The position numbers and the translations under genes were made by a program. Of a stretch of 64,000 nucleotides of DNA, positions 19,937-29,337 are shown piece after piece (the first letter of the stretch is position 1; every line of letters starts with the position of its first letter). The stretch is taken from the NCBI GenBank assembly GCA_009740415.1, contig WOYE01000009.1:1302001-1366000 (forward strand), given 5' to 3'. The notes under the pieces are model-generated. The model worked only from the letters and a program-made list of their open reading frames with translations. It was not told where the DNA came from and did not search any database. Source of the stretch: Planococcaceae bacterium Storch 2/2-2 (lineage in GTDB: Bacteria > Bacillota > Bacilli > Bacillales_A > Planococcaceae).

Positions 19937-20530
19937 TTATTCAAAAAATGCTTCTCCTACCGTACGGTCTTCTTCTAGGACGAGAATGCCTTCCTTTTGT
20001 TCGCTCTCAATCGCAAGCTCTTTCGCTGAGCAAATCATTCCAGACGATGGAACACCACGTAGTTTCGCATCTTTAATGACGAGACCAGATGGCATAACCG
20101 CTCCTACTTTTGCGACGACTACTTTTTGTCCAGCATCGACATTCGCCGCGCCACAAACGATTTGCAGCGTTTCGCCACCGACGTTCACACGACAGACGTT
20201 CAACTTATCCGCATCCGGGTGTTTTTCTTTCTCTTCGACGTAACCGACGACGAATTTCGGTGATAAATCGATTTGTAAACGTTCATCGAATCCTGCTCGC
20301 TCCATCGCTCGGTCAATCGCTTCACCGTCCGCCTCAGTCGCTTCGTTCACACCTTCTTCTAACGTAACGTATTCGCTCGCATTGAAAATGTTCAAGCCGA
20401 CGAGTTTGCTTTCGCCGTGAAGTAAAACGACGTCCCCTTTTTTCGTTACCGTTACTTTTCCTTCATAAGTCGGATCGATTTGTACGATCGCGACATCTCC
20501 TAATCCTTTTACGTTATAAATAATATTCAC
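19937..20530 (-). CDS. ytpR: tRNA-binding domain protein YtpR
   Basis: A 197-residue protein with a C-terminal EMAP/tRNA-binding OB fold like the N-terminal domain of bacterial PheT. Key segments are [35 protein letters not shown] and [13 protein letters not shown]. It should bind tRNA or a related ligand; the cellular role is not established. I choose GTG at 20530, preceded by AAAAGGAG, because it gives the usual YtpR length (about 200 aa); the longer reading would run into ytpQ. It starts one base after the ytpQ stop, so translation is probably coupled. An operon with ytpQ is conserved in Bacillales. Confidence 0.92.
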   Translation of the reverse strand: MNIIYNVKGLGDVAIVQIDPTYEGKVTVTKKGDVVLLHGESKLVGLNIFNASEYVTLEEGVNEATEADGEAIDRAMERAGFDERLQIDLSPKFVVGYVEEKEKHPDADKLNVCRVNVGGETLQIVCGAANVDAGQKVVVAKVGAVMPSGLVIKDAKLRGVPSSGMICSAKELAIESEQKEGILVLEEDRTVGEAFFE

Positions 20531-20531
20531 T

Positions 20532-21347
20532 TTATTCGTTCTCCTTTTCTTTCGTTGATCGGCCTTTTGCCATAATAAAGATCGGTTCAAGTTTACCTTC
20601 TTCATAAATGAAAGAAAGCGACGTGATCGGAACCGTCCCTACCGTGAAAAAGTGCATCGTTAACTGCGCGAGTACATCATACCCCGTATCGTTTTGAATG
20701 TCACCTACGATTAAAACGTCTTGATGAGGGACAGAAACGGTCATATGACCTTCAATGCGTGCTTCCATCTCTTCTAAAAAGGAACGATTCAAAATACGAG
20801 TCGCATCGTATCCATCATTTTGATTCACAAAATAAAACGTATTTCCTGCGACGACGTCTTCTTTCCACGTAATCGGTAACGACTGCGCTCGAAACAGTGC
20901 CGCTTCCTTCAATTCATCGTCAGATAGACCGAGCGTACTCAACATATTTTCATCGATCAAACGGTACGTCGTTCCGAGATCTAACGCATAGTAAATACGT
21001 GTTTCTGCAGTATGATCTTTCGTGACGAACGGAACGCCTTCTTTCGTCTCTTTCGGAAACGAAGTCGCCCGAATGACGGGGTAAATCGGTGCGTTTACAT
21101 CGATCGCACCTTCTTTTTCTCGTACCATCGCTCGAAACGTTTCATCGATCGTATAGACGACTTCACGAAGTGCTTCTTCCCCTTCTTGTGTCGCTTTCGC
21201 CGCCAGTGCCGACGTATCGATCGTCATTCCTTTTCCGACGCCGATATGTGTGAGACGTAATCGTTCTTCTTTTCGGTCAAAATGCCAATCAAATGAAGCG
21301 TCTGGCAATTGTTCTTTTAAATACGTTACTACATCTTTCGATTCCAT
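20532..21347 (-). CDS. ytpQ: DUF1444 family protein YtpQ
   Basis: A 271-residue cytoplasmic protein of the DUF1444 family, found throughout Bacillales upstream of ytpR. It has no signal peptide or membrane segment and ends in a very polar tail ([11 protein letters not shown]). No catalytic motif is recognised and its function is unknown. AAGGAGGAG precedes the ATG. Tight coupling to ytpR (one-base gap) is the only functional hint. The DUF84 NTPase gene lies 37 bases upstream on the same strand, so the three genes probably share a transcript. Confidence 0.9.
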   Translation of the reverse strand: MESKDVVTYLKEQLPDASFDWHFDRKEERLRLTHIGVGKGMTIDTSALAAKATQEGEEALREVVYTIDETFRAMVREKEGAIDVNAPIYPVIRATSFPKETKEGVPFVTKDHTAETRIYYALDLGTTYRLIDENMLSTLGLSDDELKEAALFRAQSLPITWKEDVVAGNTFYFVNQNDGYDATRILNRSFLEEMEARIEGHMTVSVPHQDVLIVGDIQNDTGYDVLAQLTMHFFTVGTVPITSLSFIYEEGKLEPIFIMAKGRSTKEKENE

Positions 21348-21384
21348 ACGGTCTCCTCCTTATTCGCTTCTTTCATTTTAAGCG

Positions 21385-21912
21385 TTACAGAGAGCCGTTT
21401 GCAAACGAACCGTTCGTCTGCTGATCAAACTCCCATTGTCCGATGAGTGTGTCAACGACGATTCGGTACATGTCGCGACGTAACAATCGCCCATTCGTGA
21501 ACATACCACTCGCTCCTTCTTTCGATCGAAATTGTTCATCTTTTTTCCATCGGCCGAGTATGACACCTAACTCTTCGCCCCGCTCCAATTGACGAACGAA
21601 AAAAGGTGGCAGCTCGAACGAAGGACCGCTCGCTACGTAAACTCGACCTTCCTGTGTAACGAGCGCTCCCCAATTCGTCACGAACGTCCGATTGCCGATC
21701 CGTCGAACGCCTCCTTCCAATCCAATTCCGACATCTCCTTTTTCTTTTGCGTAATGCGCGCGATTGATCGCGCCACGGATCGTCTCTTCATCGGTAACAG
21801 GTTGCTCACTGACGTCTGAAGGTACCGACGAACCGATCACTTCACCATCGATTACTGCATCTTTCACTGCGCCTACTTTCGCATCATTCGTTGAACCGAC
21901 TACCCATTTCAT
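21385..21912 (-). CDS. Inosine/xanthosine triphosphatase-like protein (DUF84/YjjX)
   Basis: A 175-residue product. The N-terminal nucleotide-binding segment WVVGSTNDAKVGAVKDA and the acidic GIGLEGGVRRIG match the YjjX/DUF84 family. That family hydrolyses deaminated purine nucleotides such as ITP and XTP to protect nucleic acids. Length agrees with the family (about 170-180). GAGGAGG precedes the ATG. It occupies the slot where B. subtilis carries the thioredoxin-like ytpP, between ytpQ and the M42 peptidase. A hairpin terminator just upstream separates it from the peptidase gene. Confidence 0.88.
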   Translation of the reverse strand: MKWVVGSTNDAKVGAVKDAVIDGEVIGSSVPSDVSEQPVTDEETIRGAINRAHYAKEKGDVGIGLEGGVRRIGNRTFVTNWGALVTQEGRVYVASGPSFELPPFFVRQLERGEELGVILGRWKKDEQFRSKEGASGMFTNGRLLRRDMYRIVVDTLIGQWEFDQQTNGSFANGSL

Positions 21913-21930
21913 ATGATTGCCTCCTCGATG

Positions 21931-21958
21931 AAAAACAGCCCTCGCACGAGAGCTGTTC
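21931..21958 (-). terminator. Terminator of the M42 peptidase gene
   Basis: On the minus strand AACAGCTCTC ... GAGGGCTGTT is followed by TTTTC. The ribosome site of the DUF84 gene begins almost immediately downstream, so its expression may depend on readthrough. Confidence 0.75.
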
Positions 21959-21966
21959 GTTGATCA

Positions 21967-23043
21967 TTAAACATTTTGTCGAATCGTTTCAAGTGTCGTT
22001 CGGTCCATCGAACGGACGAGCTTCGTTAACAATTCTTTCGCCGCTTCATAATCATCCGTATGAATGATCGATCCGTGCGTATGAATGTAACGTGAACAAA
22101 TACCGATCACTGCGCTCGGTACGCCTTCGTTCGCTACGTGAACCGAACCTGCGTCCGTTCCACCCGGTGAAACGAAATATTGGTAAGGAATGTCATTTGA
22201 CTCCGCTGTATCCAAAATGAACTCTCGCATTCCACGGTGCATCACCATCGTTCGGTCGTAAATGCGAAGCAACGTTCCTTTTCCGAGCTGCCCAAACGCT
22301 TCTTTATCACCCGATGCATCGTTCGCTGGACTCGCATCGAGCGCGAAGAAAATATCCGGTTCGATCAAATGAGCCGCCGTTTTTGCACCACGCAACCCAA
22401 CTTCCTCTTGAACGGTCGCTCCTGCATATAACGTATTCGGTAACGTTTCGTCTCGTACCGCTTCCATCAACTCGATTGCTAACCCGCATCCGTACCGATT
22501 GTCCCACGCTTTAGCGAGAATCTTTTTTTCATTGGCCATCGGCGTGAACGGAGAGTGAGGTAAAATCGACTGCCCCGGACGAATACCGATCGTCTCCATC
22601 GCATCTCGCTTACTATCGGCCCCGACATCGATTAACATATGTTGAATGTCCATCGGACGGTTGCGCACTTCATCGCTTAGTAAATGCGGTGGAATCGAAC
22701 TAATGACGCCAGGAACGACCCCGTGATCTGTATAAATGTCGACTCGTTGCGCGAGCAATACTTGACTCCACCAACCGCCGAGCGTTTGGAAACGGATCAT
22801 CCCGTTATCAGTAATACCCGTTACCATGAACGCCACTTCGTCCATATGCCCAGCGACCATCACTTTCGGACTTCCTTCTTCGCCGTGTCGAACACCGAAA
22901 ATACTTCCGAGCCGATCTTGAATGAGCTCATCTGAAACCGGTTCGAGACGTTGCTTCATAAATGCTCGAACGGCACGTTCGTCTCCCGGTGCACCCGGTA
23001 GTTCCGTCAATGTTCGAAACAATTCCATCGTTTCTTGATTCAT
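21967..23043 (-). CDS. M42 family glutamyl aminopeptidase (YtoP/PepA-like)
   Basis: Cytoplasmic dinuclear metallo-aminopeptidase of the M42 (tetrahedral TET) family, 358 residues. Metal and catalytic motifs are visible: [12 protein letters not shown] (His and Asp), [12 protein letters not shown] (Asp bridging two metals), [12 protein letters not shown] (Glu pair), [11 protein letters not shown] and the C-terminal [19 protein letters not shown] precedes the ATG. It diverges from ytzB, the same arrangement as ytoP-ytzB in B. subtilis. It probably trims small peptides. A second M42 enzyme is encoded at 59858. Confidence 0.95.
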   Translation of the reverse strand: MNQETMELFRTLTELPGAPGDERAVRAFMKQRLEPVSDELIQDRLGSIFGVRHGEEGSPKVMVAGHMDEVAFMVTGITDNGMIRFQTLGGWWSQVLLAQRVDIYTDHGVVPGVISSIPPHLLSDEVRNRPMDIQHMLIDVGADSKRDAMETIGIRPGQSILPHSPFTPMANEKKILAKAWDNRYGCGLAIELMEAVRDETLPNTLYAGATVQEEVGLRGAKTAAHLIEPDIFFALDASPANDASGDKEAFGQLGKGTLLRIYDRTMVMHRGMREFILDTAESNDIPYQYFVSPGGTDAGSVHVANEGVPSAVIGICSRYIHTHGSIIHTDDYEAAKELLTKLVRSMDRTTLETIRQNV

Positions 23044-23212
23044 TTCTTTTCCTCCTCGTATCTTTTATCTGCAAGTCGTCGCCCATTTTACGCCATTTCG
23101 TATCCAATTTTCAAACTTTTCAAGAAAAGTAGAAGGAAATTCAGTAGGAAGAATCAACTTTTCTGACAATGTATGATAAACTAAGAATAGTCCAAATAAG
23201 GAGGAATAGAAA

Positions 23213-23527
23213 ATGAAACTAAGAGATTTTGTTCTTGGTGTCGTAACAGGAGTTGCAGCGACAGTTGCTGTACAACGTGCGATGTCAGAAATGGCACCGT
23301 ATGCACCTGCTGATGCCGTATTAAGCAATGTGAAAGAAACGTTCTTAAAAGAAGGTCCAATCGAAGGTTCATGGATCGTTATGGAACCAGAAACGTATGA
23401 GAAAAACGTATTAACGTTAGACGTTTACCGCGGTGGAATCACACGTATGGAGAACGGAAAAGTTCAACAATACGAATTCATTGCTGACGCGCAAACAGGT
23501 ACTGTCATCGACGTCATTCAAAAGTAA
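23213..23527 (+). CDS. ytzB: PepSY-domain small protein YtzB
   Basis: A 104-residue protein. A short N-terminal hydrophobic segment (FVLGVVTGVAATVAV) could be a membrane anchor or uncleaved signal. A PepSY-like domain follows (GSWIVMEPETYEKNVLTLDV ... YEFIADAQTGTVIDV), a fold often implicated in peptidase inhibition. AAGGAGG precedes the ATG. It is divergent from the M42 peptidase gene, as in B. subtilis. The spacer downstream carries an intergenic repeat and an insertion-sequence remnant rather than a simple terminator. Confidence 0.88.
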   Translation: MKLRDFVLGVVTGVAATVAVQRAMSEMAPYAPADAVLSNVKETFLKEGPIEGSWIVMEPETYEKNVLTLDVYRGGITRMENGKVQQYEFIADAQTGTVIDVIQK

Positions 23528-23529
23528 TG

Positions 23530-23610
23530 AAAAAAGAGGCTAGGACAAAACCTAGTCAATTGAAAACCCAGCAACTATTTACTTGGCGTAAATGGTTGCT
23601 GGGTTTGTTT
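23530..23610 (-). repeat. Two-hairpin intergenic repeat, copy B (partial, inverted)
   Basis: Read on the minus strand this matches the 3' half of copy A. It has the hairpin AAACCCAGCAACCATTTACG with its partner arm TAAATAGTTGCTGGGTTTTC, then the end motif TAGGTTTTGTCCTAGCCTCT and a T-run. The perfect hairpin that makes up the 5' half of copies A and C is missing; the IS200/IS605 remnant lies there instead. It is in the spacer between convergent ytzB and ytnP. Confidence 0.75.
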
Positions 23611-23659
23611 TATGATCTATCTGCAGAATCGCAAGTGTTCACCAACTAAAAAGGTAGTA

Positions 23660-23732
23660 AGGCGCTTGAACTACCACTAGGCTAAAGCCGTAGTGGATTC
23701 CTAAGTACAGAGTTCTAACGAACTCTAATTGA
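23660..23732 (-). mobile_element. IS200/IS605-family right end (relic, omega-RNA 3' region)
   Basis: On the minus strand, directly after the tnpB stop, come hairpin AGAGTTCGTTAGAACTCT (23709-23726) and hairpin CCACTACGGCTTTAGCCTAG plus TGG (23674-23696), followed by TAGTTCAAG. This foot-hairpin plus short tail is the typical right end of IS605-type elements and doubles as the 3' scaffold of the TnpB guide (omega) RNA. The left end and tnpA are absent. Confidence 0.75.
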
Positions 23733-23865
23733 TTAGGCGATCCCCGTAGTCCCTACGGTTAGAAGTCTTTCGGCTTCTTTTTTAAGATTCTGTCCTGCGT
23801 TAATATCTCGATCGTGATGTGTATTACATGACGGACACGTCCACTCACGGAGATAAAGTAGTTCT
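23733..23865 (-). pseudogene. tnpB: Truncated TnpB C-terminus (zinc-ribbon fragment)
   Basis: About 43 codons read REWTCPSCNTHHDRDINAGQ, then NLKKEAERLL and the terminal TVGTTGIA stop. This is the C-terminal zinc-ribbon (second CPxC pair) and final RuvC segment HDRDxNA of an IS605-type TnpB RNA-guided nuclease. Upstream the frame loses similarity at once and meets a stop codon at 23877-23879, so more than 300 residues, including the rest of the nuclease, are gone. No start codon or ribosome site is present. A dead fragment. Confidence 0.85.
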
Positions 23866-23961
23866 ATTTTAAATATTTAGACACACAATCGTCATTCCTT
23901 CATTCAAATGTCTTATGTTTCGTTCAGGAACGGGATTGTATCGTCCTCTTTTTCAAGCTTT

Positions 23962-24849
23962 TTACGCATCGAGGTCAAAGTGAGGTAATTCGTCTACTTG
24001 CGGCCGATCCTTCCGCTCAATCACATCGACCAATTCATGCGTTTCCATATCCCAACATACGGAACGGTAGTAAAGATCATGATAAAAAATAAAATGCGTA
24101 TGGCGAGGGATTTCTTCTTTTATAATACGGTCTTTCACGATGACGCTATCTACAGGGAAATCATCGAAGGCGGATACCCACCGCTCTTTTTCGTGCGCAT
24201 ACGTCGGCATGAGGTCACCTAAATGAATCGCTCGCTCCCCTTCACTTTCAATGACGATGAGACAATGTCCTGCCGTATGCCCACCGGTCCAGCGCATTTC
24301 GATATATGGACCGACACGTTGCACCTGATCAAATAACACAACTTGTTGCTCAATCGTCATCCAATTTTCTTCACGATATAGCGGGTCCGTCCGTAAATTC
24401 GGATATCGAGCTTCTTCCCATTCTCGTGCAGTCATATAAATGGACGCATTAGGAAAAACCGAACGATAACGATCTTCAACACGTTCGACGAGCCCAGCGA
24501 CGTGATCGTTATGCATATGCGTTAAGCAAATGCCATCAATCGATTCTGGTGTCAAACCGAGTGTTGCTAAGTCTTCCGTCAACGACGCCTCTTCTTGAAT
24601 GTTTAACTCGTGCCGTTGCAACTCTGTAAATCGATTACTTCCGACACCAACTTCAATTAAAACGTTAGAATCTTCCCACTGGACGAGCATCGGATCCGTT
24701 CTCAATGAAATGAGATTATCCCCTTCGTCTTCATAATAATTTTTCCATACCGTTTTCGGTGTCGTCCCGAAAATAGCTCCTCCGTCAAAATGACTTCTTC
24801 CACCATTCAACCACGTAATCTTTACTTTACCGATCGTTAATTGTTCCAT
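23962..24849 (-). CDS. ytnP: MBL-fold hydrolase, YtnP-type lactonase
   Basis: Metallo-beta-lactamase-fold hydrolase of 295 residues. The dinuclear zinc motif is THMHNDHVAG, with further ligands in GGHTAGHC and HLGDLMPTYAH. Overall similarity and length are closest to Bacillus YtnP, described as a lactonase able to degrade signalling lactones. GAGGAGCG precedes the ATG. It lies 14 bases downstream of trmB and is probably the last gene of a NERD-like/trmB/ytnP operon. Substrate specificity cannot be read from the sequence. Confidence 0.9.
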   Translation of the reverse strand: MEQLTIGKVKITWLNGGRSHFDGGAIFGTTPKTVWKNYYEDEGDNLISLRTDPMLVQWEDSNVLIEVGVGSNRFTELQRHELNIQEEASLTEDLATLGLTPESIDGICLTHMHNDHVAGLVERVEDRYRSVFPNASIYMTAREWEEARYPNLRTDPLYREENWMTIEQQVVLFDQVQRVGPYIEMRWTGGHTAGHCLIVIESEGERAIHLGDLMPTYAHEKERWVSAFDDFPVDSVIVKDRIIKEEIPRHTHFIFYHDLYYRSVCWDMETHELVDVIERKDRPQVDELPHFDLDA

Positions 24850-24863
24850 GTCATCCGCTCCTC

Positions 24864-25508
24864 TTATTCGTGGACGAAGCGCGCTTCCATTCGATAAATC
24901 GGATAGCCCTTTTTCGAAAATTTCTCTTCGTACTCCGTCATCACATTGTCTTCTGGCATGGCCGCGTGCAAGTCTAACGAAATGTCTTCGTAGACCATCC
25001 CATAGTAAGACATTTCCACTAAAGAGTACTCGAATAAACCTCGATTATCTGTTTTGAAATGAATTTCACCATTTTGTCGCAAGATGTACTCATATCGTTC
25101 AAGAAAACGGCGATTCGTTAAACGACGTTTCGCATGACGCTTTTTCGGCCACGGGTCCGAGAAGTTCAAATAGACACGATCGACTTCTCCTCGTTCAAAC
25201 ATGTCGGTTAAATGTTCGCCATTTCCACGAATGAGTTGTAAATTCGGTAAGTTTTCTTCAACGGCCATTTCGACTGCAGATACGATGACGTCATCGAAAT
25301 GTTCAATACCTATGTAGTTAATGTGAGGGTTTTGTTTCGCCATACCGACGATGAAGCGTCCTTTCCCTGTACCTACTTCAATATGTAACGGTTGTTTTTT
25401 GGCAAACCGTGTATGCCATGATCCACGAACGTTTTCAGGGTCGGTCACGACGTGGACGTGTTGCTCTTTTAAATAATCTTTCGCCCAAGGTTTATGGCGT
25501 AATCTCAT
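24864..25508 (-). CDS. trmB: tRNA (guanine-N7-)-methyltransferase
   Basis: Methylates G46 of tRNA to m7G using SAM. The 214-residue product has the TrmB hallmarks: SAM site [18 protein letters not shown], acidic [11 protein letters not shown], the catalytic [19 protein letters not shown] and the substrate-binding LKTD equivalent [12 protein letters not shown]. Length is normal. Its ATG overlaps the stop of the upstream gene by four bases (ATGA), so translation is coupled. ytnP follows in the same direction. Confidence 0.97.
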   Translation of the reverse strand: MRLRHKPWAKDYLKEQHVHVVTDPENVRGSWHTRFAKKQPLHIEVGTGKGRFIVGMAKQNPHINYIGIEHFDDVIVSAVEMAVEENLPNLQLIRGNGEHLTDMFERGEVDRVYLNFSDPWPKKRHAKRRLTNRRFLERYEYILRQNGEIHFKTDNRGLFEYSLVEMSYYGMVYEDISLDLHAAMPEDNVMTEYEEKFSKKGYPIYRMEARFVHE

Positions 25509-26482
25509 CTTTCTTCCTCCTCAACTTCTTCTTCTGAAGGTCCGAACAGTTGACTGCTAGCAGTCGTTTGCGCTTGAAGTAGTAAACGGTTCGCTGCTCG
25601 GTATTGATTCGATTTCACAGGTGAAATCGATTGCCCAAGACGGCCAAACCATTCTGCATAGCTTTTTCGGTCAACGACCGACACATCATACGGTGCTCCC
25701 GGATAATCGATATATCCTGTTCGAGACAATAACACTTTTTCAACTGGAAACTCAATGCCATGCTCTTGAAACAACGCTTGAATAATTTTAGCATTCCGAT
25801 TCAATTCAATCATCGGGCTGAGCATTCGGCTTTCTTCTTGACGATGTTTTCGCGACCAAAACCGATCACCGCTTCCGACGAACACCGCATAGTTCTCTTG
25901 TTCGACAAGCGTCATCGTAATACATTGCACCGGTGTTAGCAAGATAATATTCATCTCGATCGGCGCTTTTTTCACTTGGATGATCGGCTCGTACATGACT
26001 AAATAACTGTCGGGCAACTGTTGAATCAATTCGCGCAAAAATGAATCGTGTCGATACTGAGAATGGACGCGCGAATGAGACATTAACGTGGAGCTCGCCC
26101 ATTTCATTTGAAATTCGTACAATTGGTCATAATATTGCTTCTTTAATTGGTGAACGGTTTGAGGACGCATGTAAGGCGTTTGAAATTGCTCGAACTCTTC
26201 TTCAATTCCTCGTTGCGCCCTTTCTTCTTCCCCTTCATCGACTTCCTTTTCATCGTCTTCTTTTACTTTCTTTTTAAACGGCTGAAACAATTTTTCGAAA
26301 AAAGTCGGCTCTTCAACGATCGGTTCCTCTTCTTCTACCCAATCATCGAACGCGCCCGACTCCCATTGCAACTTCAAACGATTCCACTGATACCGTTTTA
26401 AACGGATAAACTGTGTCGTATAATGCGATAAATCTTGTTCGTAACGTGACACATAATCGGATAATTTTATCAATTGTGCCAT
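25505..26482 (-). CDS. NERD-like conserved Bacillales protein
   Basis: A 325-residue soluble protein. It begins [20 protein letters not shown], a start I recall from conserved Bacillales proteins annotated as nuclease-related (NERD) domain proteins. Residues 55-95 form a charged low-complexity linker. The C-terminal part has beta-rich segments ([40 protein letters not shown]) compatible with a restriction-endonuclease-like core. I do not see a complete catalytic motif. ATG 26482 follows AGGAGAG; a longer in-frame start has no support. It overlaps trmB by four bases. The function is unknown. Confidence 0.7.
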   Translation of the reverse strand: MAQLIKLSDYVSRYEQDLSHYTTQFIRLKRYQWNRLKLQWESGAFDDWVEEEEPIVEEPTFFEKLFQPFKKKVKEDDEKEVDEGEEERAQRGIEEEFEQFQTPYMRPQTVHQLKKQYYDQLYEFQMKWASSTLMSHSRVHSQYRHDSFLRELIQQLPDSYLVMYEPIIQVKKAPIEMNIILLTPVQCITMTLVEQENYAVFVGSGDRFWSRKHRQEESRMLSPMIELNRNAKIIQALFQEHGIEFPVEKVLLSRTGYIDYPGAPYDVSVVDRKSYAEWFGRLGQSISPVKSNQYRAANRLLLQAQTTASSQLFGPSEEEVEEEER

Positions 26483-26739
26483 GTGCGTCTCTCCTATCTT
26501 TCCTGCCACATGCCTCGCGCATGTTTAGTTTATCATCGGCAACTTCCTTAAAAAAATCAATGTTTCTTTTCATTTTTTTGACGTTCTGACGATTTTACAT
26601 ACATTTACAAACGTTTTACGATTGTTTTCGATGAAAATGGGGTATTATAAAAGGGAAAGGATGTGTCGCTCGCAAATCTTCGAACAATCGTTTCGTCACT
26701 TCATTCGTGTGAAATTTGAATCGATGGAAGGTGAGTTGA

Positions 26740-26958
26740 ATGAATTCAACAGAAAGAATGCTCAGACGTGTCAAAGATATGTATTTGTTCATTTTAGATA
26801 ACGGTACGGTGACAACGAGCCGGATCGCTGAGGAATTCGGTATCACTTCTCGAACAGCTCAAAGGGACCTCAACATTTTAGAGTACAACGATCTCATTGT
26901 TAGCCCGAAGCGAGGGAAGTGGACGACGACGGAAGTCGAAGTAGAGCTCATATCATGA
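26740..26958 (+). CDS. ytzE: Small DeoR-type HTH protein YtzE
   Basis: A 72-residue protein that is essentially just a DeoR-type winged helix-turn-helix: MLRRVKDMYLFILDNGTVTT, then SRIAEEFGITSRTAQRDLNI, then a wing. It lacks the sugar-phosphate sensing domain of full DeoR regulators. Same size as B. subtilis YtzE (72 aa). GGAAGGTGA precedes the ATG. Probably a DNA-binding regulator with an unknown target. It is convergent with the pseudouridine synthase gene across a shared terminator. Confidence 0.9.
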   Translation: MNSTERMLRRVKDMYLFILDNGTVTTSRIAEEFGITSRTAQRDLNILEYNDLIVSPKRGKWTTTEVEVELIS

Positions 26959-26960
26959 AG

Positions 26961-26986
26961 AAAACAGCTTGCTGAGCAAGCTGTTT
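26961..26986. terminator. Bidirectional terminator after ytzE
   Basis: Perfect 12-bp stem AAAACAGCTTGC / GCAAGCTGTTTT with a TGA loop and T/A tracts on both sides. Confidence 0.93.
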
Positions 26987-26991
26987 TTTCG

Positions 26992-27717
26992 TTACGAGAC
27001 GTATGCAATTAACGCATTCACTTCATCGTCAGACAGTTCCCGATACGTTCCGAGCGGTGTTAAAACGTCATCTAACACGAGCGGTCCCATCGACAATCGT
27101 TTCAAATACGTCACTTCTTTCCCGACCGATTGGAACATTCGTTTCACTTGGTGAAACTTCCCTTCCGTAATCGTCAACTCAATGCGAGACGTTCCGTCCT
27201 CCTCGTTCGATACGACGACGAGTTCACCTGGTTTCGTCTCATAGCCGTCATCGAGTACGACGCCTTGAGCGAATGCTGCGACGTCTTCGTCCGTCACATG
27301 TTGATCAATCGCAGCGAAGTACGTTTTCGGCACATTGTTTTTCGGTGTTAACAAACGGTGAGCGAGCTGTCCATCATTCGTTAACAACAATAAACCTTCT
27401 GTATCTTTATCGAGACGTCCGACAGGAAACGGTTCAAAATGACGATCTTCGTCTTCTAACAAGTCGATCACTGTATGTTCTACGTAATCTTCCGTTGCCG
27501 AAATGACTCCTTGTGGCTTATGCATGACGTAGTAAACAAATTCTTTATAGACGACTTCTTCGCCGAGAAATGTAACGACATCTCGATCGACATCGACATG
27601 CTCCCCTACTTTTTTCACGACTTCTCCGTTTAAACGGACACTTCCTTGTTTAATGTACGCTTTCACTTCTTTACGCGTTCCATATCCCATATTACTTAAT
27701 AAACGATCAATTCTCAC
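26992..27717 (-). CDS. RsuA/RluB-family pseudouridine synthase
   Basis: Converts a specific uridine of rRNA to pseudouridine; RsuA family, with 16S rRNA the likely target. The 241-residue product has an N-terminal S4 domain (MRIDRLLSNMGYGTRKEVKA). The catalytic motif PVGRLDKDTEGLLLLTNDG contains the essential Asp, and TEGKFHQVKRMFQSVG is the family motif III. GTG 27717 starts immediately after the TAA of the murJ-like gene with no gap, so it is translationally coupled. The equivalent neighbour in B. subtilis is ytzG next to ytgP. Confidence 0.93.
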   Translation of the reverse strand: MRIDRLLSNMGYGTRKEVKAYIKQGSVRLNGEVVKKVGEHVDVDRDVVTFLGEEVVYKEFVYYVMHKPQGVISATEDYVEHTVIDLLEDEDRHFEPFPVGRLDKDTEGLLLLTNDGQLAHRLLTPKNNVPKTYFAAIDQHVTDEDVAAFAQGVVLDDGYETKPGELVVVSNEEDGTSRIELTITEGKFHQVKRMFQSVGKEVTYLKRLSMGPLVLDDVLTPLGTYRELSDDEVNALIAYVS

Positions 27718-29337
27718 TTATGCTCTTCCTTTCAACTTCCCAACGATCCGTTCAATCCGATCGCCGAATAACTTTTGCAACAAACCAATTTTATAAGAGA
27801 GACCGAAGTAGACAACCATTCCAACAATCGCTGTAATGAAGACGTAGACGAATGCTTTTCCACGCGTCATCGCTTCTCCAAACAGGTTCAATCCTTGCAA
27901 TGTGAAGAAAACAGCGATCCACATGACGACGTTTAACAACATAATTAATGTCAGTCGGCGTAACACATGTTTCGAGTGGTAATCCATCACTTTCACAATA
28001 ATGAGGATGTTTAATCCGACGGTCACACCGTAACCGAGCGCTTTTCCGATAATCGCTCCCGTCGTTTCGAATTGTTGAATGAGCGGAATGTTGACGAGCA
28101 TTTTGACGAGCAATCCGACGAGTGACGTCACGATGATCCATTTATGTCGGTCAATTCCTTGTAAAATGGCACACGTCACGAGATAAAGCCCCATCAAAAT
28201 CGAAATCGGAGCATGCTCTGCTAATACTTGTGCACCGATCGCATCTTTCTCGTATAAGAAAGTGTACAACTCATCCGACAATGCGACGAGACCGATGACC
28301 ATCGGCACTGTTAAATACATCATAATTTGGAACGTCTGATCCAATGAATCTGTCATTCCTTTTTTATTGTTCGCTGTATAGTAACTCGTCATCACTGGGA
28401 TGAGCGCCATGGAGAATCCGGTCGCTACCATAACAGGGATCATGACGAACTTATGCGTCAACAAGTTTAACATCCCTAAATAAATGTCAGAAACAGAAGC
28501 GAGTCCGATCGAAGCCATCGCTTTGTTAAACGTAACCATATCAACGAACTGGTACAGCGGATCAATAATTCCGATCAAAATGAACGGTACTAAATAGCCG
28601 AATATTTCTTTATACATCGATGTGAGCGTAATGTTTTCACCCGTCGATACGCTTTTATCGAGTAAAATATCGAATTCAACTTGATACTTTTTCCAATAGT
28701 AGTAGAGAACCCCTAAACCCGCTAATGCACCGATAAACGCTGCAAAAACAGCAAAGTTGATCGCCATCGCTGGCGTCCCATTCATAATGTAAATGACGAA
28801 TGCAGCTCCTCCGAGCACAGCTGCAATTCGAACGATTTGCTCAATGAGTTGAGATACTGCTGTCGGTTCCATCTTGTTATACCCTTGGAAAAACCCGCGG
28901 GAAATGCTGAGCATCGGAACGATAATTAAAGCGAAGCTCACCCAACGGATGACGCTTGCAATTTCGTCCAACGTATAAATTTGTTCCTCGTCGGAACGGA
29001 CGATTTGGGCGATCGGCTCTGCCATCCAGTACAACGTCATAAATGTTACGAACCCTGTGAATACCATGATCCACATTCCAGACTTCATTAAGCGACGTCC
29101 TGTCGCATAATCTCCTAACGTATTGTATTTCGATACGTATTTAGAAATTGCTAGTGGTGCACCTGAAATCGCAACAGATAAAAATAAGTTATACGGAATG
29201 TAAGCGTATTGATACAACCCCATGCTTTCTTTACCGACGATCGCATAGAGCGGAATGAGATAAAATAATCCGAGCGCTTTCGATAAAAAAAGACCGATCG
29301 TCAAAATTGCGGTTCCCCGCATGAGCGACGATGACAT
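27718..29337 (-). CDS. murJ: MurJ-like lipid II flippase (YtgP family)
   Basis: Polytopic membrane protein of the MOP/MATE-type exporter superfamily, 539 residues with about 14 hydrophobic segments. The N-terminus MRGTAILTIGLFLSKALGLF and overall length match B. subtilis YtgP (MurJ), which flips lipid II to the outer membrane face during peptidoglycan synthesis. Basic residues in the first helices (RG, SK) are in the positions expected for the substrate cavity. ATG 29337 follows AAAGGA by 11 bases; upstream extensions would add a charged non-membrane leader. It is an operon with the pseudouridine synthase downstream. Confidence 0.9.
   Translation of the reverse strand: MSSSLMRGTAILTIGLFLSKALGLFYLIPLYAIVGKESMGLYQYAYIPYNLFLSVAISGAPLAISKYVSKYNTLGDYATGRRLMKSGMWIMVFTGFVTFMTLYWMAEPIAQIVRSDEEQIYTLDEIASVIRWVSFALIIVPMLSISRGFFQGYNKMEPTAVSQLIEQIVRIAAVLGGAAFVIYIMNGTPAMAINFAVFAAFIGALAGLGVLYYYWKKYQVEFDILLDKSVSTGENITLTSMYKEIFGYLVPFILIGIIDPLYQFVDMVTFNKAMASIGLASVSDIYLGMLNLLTHKFVMIPVMVATGFSMALIPVMTSYYTANNKKGMTDSLDQTFQIMMYLTVPMVIGLVALSDELYTFLYEKDAIGAQVLAEHAPISILMGLYLVTCAILQGIDRHKWIIVTSLVGLLVKMLVNIPLIQQFETTGAIIGKALGYGVTVGLNILIIVKVMDYHSKHVLRRLTLIMLLNVVMWIAVFFTLQGLNLFGEAMTRGKAFVYVFITAIVGMVVYFGLSYKIGLLQKLFGDRIERIVGKLKGRA

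Noticed and set aside
23530-23960. Complete IS200/IS605 element
   Set aside because: No tnpA, no left end and only about 43 codons of tnpB remain.
26605-26622. cre-like palindrome TACAAACGTTTTACG upstream of ytzE
   Set aside because: Only the central core fits; four of the ten fixed cre positions mismatch.
26580-26655. Sigma-B-like promoter (GTTTTC ... GGGTAT) before ytzE
   Set aside because: The spacer is only ten bases, too short for sigma-B, and the -35 match is partial.
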